Shown here: positions 34,272 through 42,873 of the stretch, piece after piece
Numbering within the stretch: position 1 is the stretch's first letter
How the letters are laid out: each line of letters starts with the position of its first letter
Origin: Firmicutes bacterium UBA2058
Lineage (GTDB): Bacteria; Bacillota; Clostridia; Tissierellales; Sedimentibacteraceae
DNA: 64,000 nucleotides
Reading direction: 5' to 3'
Assembly: GCA_002332905.1 (NCBI GenBank)
Contig: DDAM01000012.1
Coordinates: 1 to 64,000, forward strand
The notes under the pieces: generated by a model
What the model was told of the DNA's origin: nothing
Databases searched by the model: none
What the model saw: only the letters and a program-made list of their open reading frames with translations
Program-made: the position numbers and the translations under genes

Positions 34272-35450
34272 CTAATGTAATCCAATTTGATAATTAAACA
34301 GATTAAGCATTTTAGAGCTATCTACAATATTTAAATTTTTAAATGTAATAATTTCTTCTGCTAAGAAAAAGTAATAGTACACAACCACATCTCTTAACAG
34401 CTTACTGCCAAGGTCTGCTGCATCACCGAATATATGATGCATGGTTGTTCCTCCAAAAATTTCATCTAGTTTGGAATTTTCGATTGGAACTGAGAAATAA
34501 TTATTACACTCTTCAGGTGGTGCATATATTGTAAAATCCAAACCAGTATAATTTAAATCACTCATTTTTTTACGCTTATCATTGTAATAATCAAAATTTA
34601 ATATTTCTTGAATTATTTCATAAATTTCTAAATAGCTTGATAGCGAAAAATATGCATGTAAATGAGTGTCTTTCAAAAAGAAGATACATGCTTGAACTTT
34701 AAGAGCTGTCTCATGTTCACACTTTTTTAGAACATGCATATATAAATTATACTGTTTTTCCTCAGCAATGGTGAGATTATCTTCATTTTGTATCTTTTCT
34801 AATATGTTAGATAAATTATCCTTTATTTTATGTATTCGCTTGTCATTTATAGCAATTTGAAATGCTTCAGTACATTCGTTGATATACCATTTTCTTAATA
34901 AATTTTTTGTTTTAACAGACAAAGGTTTAACTTTATTATCCTCATTTAAATCAAAATTAAAGCAATAAATTTCACTATTATCTATGTTTCTAGGAAATGT
35001 TACTTTTTGTCTATTTCCAGGAAATTCGGGTTTTTTTCGAGGATTCTCCTTATCGCTCACTCCAAGAAGTAATTTTTTCGTTGCAATTTCTTCGGTTGCA
35101 CCGTATAAGTCAATATAAATTTTTGCTGATAGTAAGCCATTTGGAACTACTTCAGCAATTCGTACAGGAATTAGATTTCTATTTGCTCCAGTTGGGTCGG
35201 TATTGAAAATGGCCGCCCATTCAGGCTTACAATACTCGGATGACAGATAGTCTTCTGACAAAACAAGCAGAGTTTTTTTACAACACAATAGAGCATTTTG
35301 CATTTCCAATATAAAATTATTACCTGGTTTAAAATCCCATGCTTGAATAATAGTTGAATAACCATTTTCTTCCAATATGCCAGCGATCCATTTTGCCCAC
35401 TGTTTGTCTTCTTTGTTGTAACTTATAAAGAAATCGCATTCTGTATTCAT
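34272..35450 (-). CDS. TIR-domain protein with unknown C-terminal domain
   Basis: Residues 1-140 form a TIR domain: FFISYNKEDKQWAKWIAGIL (first strand and helix), IIQAWDFKPGNNFILEMQNAL, LVLSEDYLSSEYCKPEWAAI with a candidate catalytic Glu in SSEYCKPEW, and LIPVRI. Bacterial TIR domains often hydrolyse NAD+ or make cyclic ADP-ribose signals in antiphage defence. Residues 150-392 are not recognised; they are mostly helical and may sense or regulate. No defence partner is adjacent. ATG 35450 follows GGAGGA. Confidence 0.8.
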   Translation of the reverse strand: MNTECDFFISYNKEDKQWAKWIAGILEENGYSTIIQAWDFKPGNNFILEMQNALLCCKKTLLVLSEDYLSSEYCKPEWAAIFNTDPTGANRNLIPVRIAEVVPNGLLSAKIYIDLYGATEEIATKKLLLGVSDKENPRKKPEFPGNRQKVTFPRNIDNSEIYCFNFDLNEDNKVKPLSVKTKNLLRKWYINECTEAFQIAINDKRIHKIKDNLSNILEKIQNEDNLTIAEEKQYNLYMHVLKKCEHETALKVQACIFFLKDTHLHAYFSLSSYLEIYEIIQEILNFDYYNDKRKKMSDLNYTGLDFTIYAPPEECNNYFSVPIENSKLDEIFGGTTMHHIFGDAADLGSKLLRDVVVYYYFFLAEEIITFKNLNIVDSSKMLNLFNYQIGLH

Positions 35451-35682
35451 AACATTCCTCCTCAACATCTTATTTATAAATATATTTTATTATACTATCC
35501 TATATAAACTTTCAGTTAATTTGTTATCCACAACAAGGCATACCATAATCAAAAACACTATTATATTAATAATCTATATTTATTATATTATATAAATAAA
35601 AATTGTGCAATTTATTCCAATAGAAACTGCACCCAAATCTGTTCCAATTTTTCTTGATTTTCCTTTCATTTCTTAATCTTTG

Positions 35683-35738
35683 AATGTAGCCGTGGAGGTG
35701 TTTGTTTGATTGATGGATTAATTGAATTTATTTTTCCA
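35683..35738 (+). repeat. 56-bp direct repeat: copy of the sigK 5' end
   Basis: These 56 bases are identical to 38896-38951, covering the sigK ribosome binding site (GGAGGTG), its TTG start and the first 11 codons. The flanks differ on both sides. The matching copy at 38896 belongs to intact sigK. The 150 bp to the left (35469-35640) show no gene. Confidence 0.9.
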
Positions 35739-35744
35739 AAGAGG

Positions 35745-35945
35745 TTTGAAAAGAATAAACTCTTCCTTCTGTATCAATAGCTAGTAAAATAGCAAAAGTT
35801 TTTAATATAGAACCTGAAGTTTTATGATGATTATAAAGTTTATTACTGGTAATTATGAAGAACAAATTAATGAGATAAGGCTTAAATTAAATATGACACA
35901 AAATGAATTTGGACAGGCTATGAATAACCTTAAGGTTATTCCTGC
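35745..35945 (+). pseudogene. XRE-type helix-turn-helix remnants
   Basis: One frame reads SKIAKVFNIEPEVL, the typical end of an XRE repressor domain, and then hits two stops. A second frame reads YEEQINEIRLKLNMTQNEFGQAM, the typical start of another. Neither is a complete domain. The fragments run into the 3' end of the convergent GNAT gene. Confidence 0.5.
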
Positions 35946-35950
35946 ATTCA

Positions 35951-36724
35951 TTAATTCAAAGATATTTTTTCATCTTCTGTCATTGTTACAAGTTCAGTAA
36001 ATGCTGGTATAAATCCTGCTTTAATCGCTATTTTTTGTGAAACCACATGGGATACTGAAGTTGTATAATAAGGTAAGATATCTAATTCAATAATCTTATT
36101 TTTTAATGTTGCTACTAATGCAGTTGCTATACCTTGTCCATGATATTCAGGAAGAACATTAATGCCCATTTGCCACATATTAGGTCTATCAGCATTTGCT
36201 GCTGCCATAGCTATAATATTATCATTTTTACTTGCAGTTAGCGCTATCATATCAGGTGCGTTTTGATAAAACAATAGTGCCTCTTCAAAGCGTCTATCGC
36301 CCTCAAAACATTTTAATTCATTTGAATTATACCATTTTAACATAAAATTATTTAAAACATCACAATTAATGTCTTTTATATTATCATTTGGTATATAGAA
36401 TGTATCAAATAATGCAACTCTAATACCAAACTGTTTTAAACCCTCATCAAATTTTCTAGTAATATGATAACTACCTAACCAATTTGAATTAAAATTTGAA
36501 TATTCTTTTTCTAACCATTTAATTACTCTTTCATCACTACATCTTGCAACCATTTTATCATTTATACAAATCAAATGCATTTGTGTACGTTCTAGAGTTT
36601 CACTTCGACGCATATTATTATTTCTTCCAGAAATTTTAAAAATGTTCTTTGTGTTTTTTAGTTCCTCTACAGAACAGTCCAAATCAATAGCAAGTTGTTT
36701 ATACATACGTTCTTTATAATTCAT
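35951..36724 (-). CDS. GNAT family N-acetyltransferase
   Basis: This 257-residue protein has a GNAT domain in the C-terminal half: NMWQMGINVLPEYHGQGIATALVATLKNKI contains the acetyl-CoA loop (QGIATA), and SHVVSQKIAIKAGFIPAFTEL closes it. The N-terminal 110 residues (MYKQLAIDLDCSVEELK) form a separate helical domain. It is the main intact gene between the two sigK-end repeats. Substrate unknown. Confidence 0.78.
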   Translation of the reverse strand: MNYKERMYKQLAIDLDCSVEELKNTKNIFKISGRNNNMRRSETLERTQMHLICINDKMVARCSDERVIKWLEKEYSNFNSNWLGSYHITRKFDEGLKQFGIRVALFDTFYIPNDNIKDINCDVLNNFMLKWYNSNELKCFEGDRRFEEALLFYQNAPDMIALTASKNDNIIAMAAANADRPNMWQMGINVLPEYHGQGIATALVATLKNKIIELDILPYYTTSVSHVVSQKIAIKAGFIPAFTELVTMTEDEKISLN

Positions 36725-36790
36725 TTTCCCTCCAAAATAGCAAATTATTTACTTTCATAATACAACTTAGATCAGTTAATTTATACCTTA

Positions 36791-36841
36791 AACTTTTTTA
36801 ATAAAAAAGTTTAAGCCGATACCTATAAGAAGTATCGACTT
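36791..36841 (-). terminator. Terminator of the 36.9-37.9 kb genes
   Basis: On the minus strand AAGTCGATAC pairs with GTATCGGCTT (one wobble pair), and AAACTTTTTT follows. A second AT-rich hairpin (AAACTTTTTT/AAAAAAGTTT) overlaps the T-run. Confidence 0.65.
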
Positions 36842-36849
36842 AATTCTTA

Positions 36850-37075
36850 CTATTTGTTTTTTATTTTATAAATTATACGTTGAATACTTAATATTTATTA
36901 GCTAAGTCATGAATTTTCAATCCATTCTTATAATCAATAAAAATATTATTATTTCTCTCATTTATATCCTGTCTATATCTAGTATTACCACCCCATGTAC
37001 ATCTCGAATCGGCTTTTCTTGGTATATAAATACACACACCATCTACATAACTTTGTACTAATTCAATTATTTTAA
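36850..37075 (-). pseudogene. Broken CD3324-like helix-turn-helix gene
   Basis: The frame reads ELVQSYVDGVCIYIPRKADS, then YIDYKNGLKIHDLANKY, matching the CD3324-type small DNA-binding proteins, and stops. Past the stop in a shifted frame the expected end QRIIYKIKNK appears and stops at 36850. The N-terminus is also missing: the frame enters from the end of the 37072-37893 gene. Both ends are damaged. Confidence 0.7.
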
Positions 37076-37893
37076 TAGTCCTGACGCCAAAGATCATCTT
37101 CGTACCTGATTTTTGCTGCCATCTGACCATTTATGTAAAAATCGCTATGGAAATCGTCGCTTTTATATATGACATTTGTATTCTTTTTCATATATTGATA
37201 AAAAGCTAAATAAAACTCTTTTGCATTTGTATCCCAAGTAAAAACCTTATCTCTCACCCAATCAATCTCTGGCAGCACACTTAAGTCCGCGGTGAATTTA
37301 TAATCGAAGGTGTAAAAATTCATATCAGTTTTAATATGAATTTTTTGAGATTCTTCGACATTTCGGCAGTTACAGTATGTTTTTAAAGTTTTAATAATTT
37401 TTGGATTCTGTGGATAAGAAACTGTTATAAAGTCATCCTGAATCTTTTTATTTGCATATCCCTCAAAGATAAATCCTATATTTGCTAATCTATCTAATAT
37501 TAAATTATATCGGGACAGTTTCATTTCTTTGATTTTGGATGCTAATACCCGTGCATCTACTTTTAAAACTTCGCCTTTAATCTCACCCGAGCATGAAAGC
37601 GCATATATAATATCAACCGGTCTGCGAAGCGATTTCCAAGAATCAAGAACAGGTCCAGGGCAAAACAGACCTATCCTACCGTTGTTGCAATCATTTATGT
37701 CATATAGCAGCACACCATATTCTTCAGGATTTTCTGCTATATCATGATATATAACTCTTGCAAGCTCGGTCAACTCCTTGAAATTATCTCTGAAGTTCTT
37801 ATCTAAGCCTTCTCTTAATGGATAGTTTTCTGGTATAGGAAGTATAGAGTTTGCATATTCAATTGCCTGATATTGAGCATGAAATTTATACAT
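37072..37893 (-). CDS. Protein of unknown function (273 aa)
   Basis: This 273-residue protein has no signal peptide or membrane segment and no motif I recognise. It is soluble and of mixed alpha/beta composition, with PRPVDIIYALSCSGEI-type hydrophobic strands and three scattered cysteines. It has a reasonable ribosome binding site (AAAGGAGG). Its C-terminus runs into the broken CD3324-like gene, so the last residues may not be native. It lies inside the region bracketed by sigK-end repeats. Confidence 0.45.
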   Translation of the reverse strand: MYKFHAQYQAIEYANSILPIPENYPLREGLDKNFRDNFKELTELARVIYHDIAENPEEYGVLLYDINDCNNGRIGLFCPGPVLDSWKSLRRPVDIIYALSCSGEIKGEVLKVDARVLASKIKEMKLSRYNLILDRLANIGFIFEGYANKKIQDDFITVSYPQNPKIIKTLKTYCNCRNVEESQKIHIKTDMNFYTFDYKFTADLSVLPEIDWVRDKVFTWDTNAKEFYLAFYQYMKKNTNVIYKSDDFHSDFYINGQMAAKIRYEDDLWRQDY

Positions 37894-37930
37894 TTTATTT
37901 ATCCTCCTTTGTATAATATATAGAATTTTT

Positions 37931-38410
37931 TTATTGACTTTTACTAGCTGGTTTTAATTTAATAGGAACAAAATATTCAACTTACCTATATCCTAATCCA
38001 AGTTTAAAAGTATCAGGAGTAGTAACATGAAACATGACATAGTGTCCTGGGGTGCTCATTAAGTTCAACTTTATCGTTTTTTTCAACCCACTCTTTTATA
38101 CCATTATAAGCTTTCGTAGCTTCATTTATTTCGAAATCCTGTGCTATAGTGGTCGCATATAGACCGCCTTCGAAATTTATTATTTCAAAATCTTCCGTCT
38201 TTATCGGTCACCCAATCTTCAACAGCATACCACCAAACTGTGCTACCTTTTTCATAATCATACCACATAAAATCCCTTGGAAGAAATGATCTTTTCTCTT
38301 TTTATCAAGTCGCTCCCACATTTCATTAAATCTTTCGTGGTTATCTCCTTGTTTTACACTAGAGGTCACCATTCTACACGCAGGTAATTCAACAACCCAA
38401 ACATCTGGTT
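37931..38410 (-). pseudogene. GyrI-like/AraC effector-binding domain remnant
   Basis: At least three frames are needed to read an effector-binding protein. The pieces are MWERLDKKRKDHF, RDFMWYDYEKGSTVWWYAVE, then NFEGGLYATTIAQDFEINEA, GIKEWVEKNDKVELNEHP and GHYVMFHVTTPDTFKLGLGY. The terminal YFVPIKLKP is normal for the family. Several frameshifts make it non-functional. Its start is lost near 38410. Confidence 0.65.
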
Positions 38411-38880
38411 AAAAAAACTTGCACTAATTCTTTTACCTCTTCATATCATTTGCTTGATTACCTTTTAATGCCAACTATAATTTGCTTTATTTCCTCTTAT
38501 TGCTTTTGATAATTCTGTCTGCGTTCCCATGTTGCATTTGTTCCAGATATATCATTATTAATGTATTCGCTTTTTTGGTATTATTTCCTTTTTTTAGTAT
38601 GCATTATTTTCTCTACCAATAACAGCATTTTCTTTTTTTACTTTTTTAGTTCATGCTTTTGTCCTGGACACAGTTTGTAGCAATCATCGCTTATCGACGA
38701 CTTGCCCTTTATTAATTTCTTGTTTTAATAGTAATACTGGAATTTTCCTCTACACTTATTTTGCACTATTATTATGATTTTTCACGAATCTCTTAAAACA
38801 TAAGTCACCCTTAAGATTCTGATTCTAGTGTAATTATTTTTTCCTTGAAATATATTGGTACAAACAAGTTTTCTGTCCCT
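38411..38880. other. Decayed non-coding stretch upstream of sigK
   Basis: These 470 bp hold no open frame of useful length on either strand. Short translated pieces look like gene debris but match nothing I know. Just before sigK, CATATAAT at 38885-38892 resembles the sigma-E -10 element expected for sigK, without a convincing -35. Confidence 0.5.
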
Positions 38881-38918
38881 CTTACATATAATTATAATGT
38901 AGCCGTGGAGGTGTTTGT

Positions 38919-39635
38919 TTGATTGATGGATTAATTGAATTTATTTTTCCATTCACAATTTTTCTTTTTGGATACATAACTAATGGCAGCTCCTTTCCTC
39001 AACCTTTAAATAAGAATGAAGAATATGAGCTAATAGAGAAATCAAAAGTGGGAGACCTTGAGGCACGAAATATACTGATTGAACGGAATTTACGTTTGGT
39101 GGCACATGTAGTTAAAAAATACAAATCTGTGAATATGGATCCTGAGGACTTAATTTCTATAGGTACAATTGGATTAATTAAAGCGGTTACCACATTTGAC
39201 AACAATAAGGGAATTAGACTTGCTACATATGCTGCAAAATGTATAGAGAATGAAATACTTATGACACTAAGAAGTGACAAAAAATTAAAGAACGAAATTT
39301 CATTGCATGAACCACTTGGAACTGATAAGGAAGGTAATAGTATATACTTAATTGATATTATAAGATATGAATGTGAAGAAGTTATAGGACGACTTGATAA
39401 GGAGCAAAAGATTGATATATTAAATAAAATATGGGATAAAACTTTGCAAAAGAGAGAAAAAACAATTATTGAAATGAGATATGGTATACGAAACAACGAT
39501 CATAAAACTCAACGTGAAATTGCAAAACAACTTGGAATATCTCGTTCTTATGTTTCGAGAATTGAAAAAAAGGCACTAAAAAAATTATACGATGCATTGT
39601 TGAATTATGAAAGAAGTGACATTAAAGAAGTATAA
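38919..39635 (+). CDS. sigK: RNA polymerase sporulation sigma factor sigma-K
   Basis: This 238-residue sigma-70 family factor has a short hydrophobic N-terminus (LIEFIFPFTIFLFGYI), like the pro-sequence of sigma-K/sigma-E. Region 2 follows (ARNILIERNLRLVAHVVKKY, DLISIGTIGLIKAVTTFD, TYAAKCIENEI). Region 4 has REIAKQLGISRSYVSRIEKKAL. Sigma-K directs late gene expression in the mother cell. The TTG at 38919 after GGAGGTG is chosen; no in-frame ATG fits. The gene is uninterrupted. Its first 33 bases and leader are repeated at 35683-35738, which suggests an element at the 5' end, unlike the skin insertions that split sigK internally in other species. Confidence 0.88.
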   Translation: MIDGLIEFIFPFTIFLFGYITNGSSFPQPLNKNEEYELIEKSKVGDLEARNILIERNLRLVAHVVKKYKSVNMDPEDLISIGTIGLIKAVTTFDNNKGIRLATYAAKCIENEILMTLRSDKKLKNEISLHEPLGTDKEGNSIYLIDIIRYECEEVIGRLDKEQKIDILNKIWDKTLQKREKTIIEMRYGIRNNDHKTQREIAKQLGISRSYVSRIEKKALKKLYDALLNYERSDIKEV

Positions 39636-39667
39636 TTATCACAGTTTCAAATGTCAAATATATAAAT

Positions 39668-39710
39668 AAAAAGTCCATCACACAAGATAATTTGTGTTGG
39701 ACTTTTTGTT
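39668..39710. terminator. Bidirectional terminator after sigK
   Basis: AAAAAGTCCA pairs with TGGACTTTTT, with an inner CACACAA/TTTGTGT extension. It lies between convergent sigK and the LURP-one-like gene and has T-runs on both strands. Confidence 0.9.
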
Positions 39711-39718
39711 TTTATAAA

Positions 39719-40201
39719 TTAATTTTTATTCCCATTATGCAAGCAATTATCTATAGCTATAGTAAGAGCTGTAAAGAAAGCTGCATCCTTATCATTAGCT
39801 ACTTCTAGTTTATAACTATCGCCAATTGTCATCCACTCTTTGCTTATTCTACCTAATAACGCTCCGTTACAGATTACATCAAAATCCATATCAAAAAATT
39901 CACCTTGAATATCAAAATTTCCATAAGAACTTGTAACAGTTAGCCTTGGCCTAAAGAATGAAAATTCTTGTTTAACTTCTGCACATAGCAATTCACCATT
40001 ATATATTTCATATTCTGCAAACATAAAAGTTAACTTTTTCTTAATAAAAAACAATTCATTATCATACATATCATATAGGTGTATTTTACTTAAAAAAGAT
40101 AAAAATTCACTTTCTACTCTATATACAGGCTGTAAATTTTCATCAAAAACATTATAAGAATCTGTAAGTGAAAAAACCTTTTGCTTAATATATAAAATCA
40201 A
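39719..40201 (-). CDS. LURP-one-related (YxjI-like) protein
   Basis: This 160-residue protein shows the LOR/DUF567 pattern: an initial strand pair ILYIKQKVFSLTDSYNVFDE, VYRVESEF, IHLYDMYDNELFFIKKKL, and later ISKEWMTIGDSYKLEV with a terminal helix. These tubby-like barrel proteins are widespread and their role is unclear; lipid or membrane association has been suggested. The gene is alone, bounded by terminators on both sides. Confidence 0.8.
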   Translation of the reverse strand: MILYIKQKVFSLTDSYNVFDENLQPVYRVESEFLSFLSKIHLYDMYDNELFFIKKKLTFMFAEYEIYNGELLCAEVKQEFSFFRPRLTVTSSYGNFDIQGEFFDMDFDVICNGALLGRISKEWMTIGDSYKLEVANDKDAAFFTALTIAIDNCLHNGNKN

Positions 40202-40303
40202 ATTAGTCCCTCCTATAATACTTATATAATTTATATTAAACTAAATATGTGTTTAATTCAAGGAAAATTTAATTAATCATTAAATGAAAGTACTATTGAT
40301 ATC

Positions 40304-40343
40304 AAAAAAATAGCAAATTATAAGGATTAATTTGCTATTTTAT
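40304..40343. terminator. Terminator after udk
   Basis: AAATAGCAAATTA pairs with TAATTTGCTATTT, with T-runs on both sides. It ends the mltG-trmR-U32-udk operon on the minus strand. Confidence 0.85.
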
Positions 40344-40345
40344 AT

Positions 40346-40966
40346 TTATTGTTCCATAAATGCTTTAATTTTAGTCACCATTAAATCTATTGCTACTAAA
40401 TTATTTCCACCTTCAGTTACTATAATGTCTGCATACTTTTTAGTTGGTTCTATAAATTGTTCGTGTGCAGGTCTTACAGTATTGATATACTGAGCAATAA
40501 CAGAGTCTACCGTACGAGCCCTCTCGTTTATATCTCTTATTATTCTTCTTATTAGCCTTAAGTCTGCATCTGTATCTACAAATATTTTTATATCTAGTAA
40601 ATCTCTTATTCTCTCGTCATAGAAAACTAATAAGCCTTCAATTATTATTATTTCCTTTGGTTCAATTAATTCTATTTCTTTCTTTCTATTATGAACTTCA
40701 TAGTCATATAATGGCTTTTCAATAGCCTGTCCATTTTTTAATGATTGAATATGCTCTATTAACAAGTCAGTGTCAAATGCAAATGGATGGTCATAGTTTG
40801 TTTTACATCTCTCTTCATATGATAAATGACTTTGATCCTTGTAATAAGCATCCTGTTCAATTATAGCTATACTTCTTTCTGGAACCTCAGAAAAAATCTT
40901 ATTAACAATTGTAGTTTTTCCCGAACCGCTACCTCCAGTTATACCAATAAATAAAGGTGTTTTCAT
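40346..40966 (-). CDS. udk: Uridine kinase
   Basis: This 206-residue enzyme phosphorylates uridine and cytidine using a nucleoside triphosphate, in pyrimidine salvage. Walker A is IGITGGSGSGKTT, then EQDAYYKDQSHLSYEER, YDHPFAFDTDLL and YDYEVHNRKKE are the conserved blocks, and the lid is RRIIRDINERARTVDS. It is the last gene of the operon, 1 bp after the U32 peptidase gene, as in Bacillus yrrO-udk. Confidence 0.95.
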   Translation of the reverse strand: MKTPLFIGITGGSGSGKTTIVNKIFSEVPERSIAIIEQDAYYKDQSHLSYEERCKTNYDHPFAFDTDLLIEHIQSLKNGQAIEKPLYDYEVHNRKKEIELIEPKEIIIIEGLLVFYDERIRDLLDIKIFVDTDADLRLIRRIIRDINERARTVDSVIAQYINTVRPAHEQFIEPTKKYADIIVTEGGNNLVAIDLMVTKIKAFMEQ

Positions 40967-40967
40967 T

Positions 40968-42191
40968 TTATGCGTCCTTTCTTTTCCTAATTATATAGTA
41001 TGGAGCAACCTCTTTTTCAATTTTCATTTGAATTAGCTCTTGTGGATGAGGTGCTGAATCAATTTTTTCGCCTTTTTTATTTCTCATATCCTTAGCCACT
41101 ATCTCAAAATGTCTTCCAACTGGCCCGGAAACCTCTAAAATATCGCCTTCGTTAAATTTATTTCTTTGTTCAACTGTTGCGATTTGTGTAGCCTTATCAT
41201 AATCTCTAACAATACCTACTACATCATAGGTTCTAATGTAGCTACTTGAAGTATATAGTTGTCCAGCTTCATATGGATTTCCTAAGTAAAATCCATAAGT
41301 ATAATCTCTATATGAAGCCTTTTCAAGCTCTTCCTTCCAATATTTTAAATCAGCCTTTTCTCCATACTTTGCAACTTCTAAAAGGGCATTTTTGTATGCT
41401 TTAACAGCATTTGCTGTGTAATATTCACTTTTCATTCTACCTTCAATTTTCAAGGCAGTTAAACCTAAATCTATGAACTTTTGCATATATTCAATCATGC
41501 ATAAATCCTTAGAGTTAAATATAAATGTTCCTTCATCATTTTCTTCTATAGGGAAATATTCTCCAGGTCTCTTTTCTTCAACTATGTTATATTTCCATCT
41601 GCACGGTTGAGAACAATCACCTTTATTTGAGTATCTTCCAGTCATAAAACTACTCAATAAGCATCTTCCAGAATAGGAAATGCACATAGCTCCATGTACA
41701 AAAGCTTCAAATTCTAATTCTTTAGGTGTATCTTGTATCATTTGCTCTATCTCAACAAATGATAGCTCACGAGCTAAAACTATTCTTTTTACACCTTGTT
41801 TATACCAAAAGTTTGCAGCACTTGAATTTGTAGTGTTAGCTTGTGTACTAAGATGTATACGCATATCTGGTATTGTTTGTTTTATAATATCTATAACCCC
41901 AGCATCTGAAGCTATAAGTGCATCAACTCCTATTTTTTGTAGGTATTTAAGATAATCCTCAAAACCTTTTAAATCATCATTGTGTGGTACTATATTTACT
42001 GTTATATGTGCTCTTACGCCGTGCTTATGGCAATACTCAATTCCTTTTTCTAAATCATCAGAACCAAAATTCTTAGATCCAGCTCTTAGACCCATTGATT
42101 TTCCAGCAAAGAAAACCTCATCTGCTCCATATTGAACTGCCATCATTAATTTTTCTAAATTGCCAGCAGGGGCTAATATTTTTGGTAACAT
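40968..42191 (-). CDS. U32-family peptidase-like tRNA hydroxylation protein (TrhP/YrrO-like)
   Basis: This 407-residue protein has the U32 signature EAFVHGAMCISYSGRCLLSS and the conserved PCRWKYN, plus the N-terminal ILAPAGNLEKLMMAVQYGADEVFFAG. Bacillus YrrO and Escherichia YegQ (TrhP) take part in 5-hydroxyuridine formation at tRNA position 34. The four conserved cysteines probably bind an Fe-S cluster. The neighbour TrmR methylates this product. Only one of the two Bacillus subunits (YrrN/YrrO) is present, so it may act alone. Confidence 0.88.
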   Translation of the reverse strand: MLPKILAPAGNLEKLMMAVQYGADEVFFAGKSMGLRAGSKNFGSDDLEKGIEYCHKHGVRAHITVNIVPHNDDLKGFEDYLKYLQKIGVDALIASDAGVIDIIKQTIPDMRIHLSTQANTTNSSAANFWYKQGVKRIVLARELSFVEIEQMIQDTPKELEFEAFVHGAMCISYSGRCLLSSFMTGRYSNKGDCSQPCRWKYNIVEEKRPGEYFPIEENDEGTFIFNSKDLCMIEYMQKFIDLGLTALKIEGRMKSEYYTANAVKAYKNALLEVAKYGEKADLKYWKEELEKASYRDYTYGFYLGNPYEAGQLYTSSSYIRTYDVVGIVRDYDKATQIATVEQRNKFNEGDILEVSGPVGRHFEIVAKDMRNKKGEKIDSAPHPQELIQMKIEKEVAPYYIIRKRKDA

Positions 42192-42204
42192 AATCTTCTC
42201 CTTA

Positions 42205-42849
42205 TTATTTAACTTTAATCAAAGCTACTCCATCTCCGATTGGAATAATCGAAGTTTCAAATCTCTCATTTGTAGAAACATATTCTAAAAACTCTCTCAT
42301 GTTTCTTACGATTGTTCTTTTTCGTTTCGTAACTAATTCATCATTTGCTATTAAACCCTTATATAGTACATTATCGCAGATAATTATTCCATTTGGATTT
42401 AGTATTTTCAAAATTTTATCTAAAAATTCATCATAATGGCTTTTTGCAGCATCAATAAATGCTATATCAAATTTTTCACTAATGTAATCTAGTGCAGTTA
42501 TAGCATCATCATTGATAATTCTAATATTCTTTTCACATTTAAACTTTTTAATGTTATCAATTGCCTCATTACAAACATCTTCATTTATTTCAATAGACAA
42601 TATATCTACATTCTTATTAAGAGCTTTGCACATGAATATTGATGAAAATCCAACATTAGTACCTACTTCAAGTATTTTTTTTGGTTTAATAATATTTAAC
42701 ATTACTTTTATAAATTGTCCAACTTCTTTTTGTATAATAGGTCTATGGTTTTCAATACAGTTTTCTCTGAATTTTTCTAATTCTTCATCTTCATCTTTTA
42801 TTAAGCCTTGTATATAAGTCTGTATATAATCTCTAGTTATTTCATTCAT
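42205..42849 (-). CDS. trmR: tRNA 5-hydroxyuridine methyltransferase-like O-methyltransferase
   Basis: This 214-residue class I methyltransferase has motif I ILEVGTNVGFSSIFMCKAL, an acidic DILSIEIN and the catechol O-methyltransferase-type metal site DIAFIDAAKSHYDEFLD and IICDNVLYKG. In Bacillus the same gene (yrrM) next to the U32 genes makes 5-methoxyuridine in tRNA. The same order here supports that role. It lies between mltG and the U32 gene. Confidence 0.85.
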   Translation of the reverse strand: MNEITRDYIQTYIQGLIKDEDEELEKFRENCIENHRPIIQKEVGQFIKVMLNIIKPKKILEVGTNVGFSSIFMCKALNKNVDILSIEINEDVCNEAIDNIKKFKCEKNIRIINDDAITALDYISEKFDIAFIDAAKSHYDEFLDKILKILNPNGIIICDNVLYKGLIANDELVTKRKRTIVRNMREFLEYVSTNERFETSIIPIGDGVALIKVK

Positions 42850-42873
42850 TATGCTACCTCTATTAATCTAATA

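Noticed and set aside
34272..35450. Thoeris or other named TIR defence system
   Set aside because: No adjacent SIR2-type, ThsA-like or nuclease partner is present.
36888..37130. Transposase-like frame ending in a helix-turn-helix
   Set aside because: The sequence matches a CD3324-like small DNA-binding protein, not a transposase, and no terminal repeats were found.
38919..39635. Skin-type interruption of sigK
   Set aside because: The gene is continuous and no recombinase gene lies in the segment; only its 5' end is repeated.
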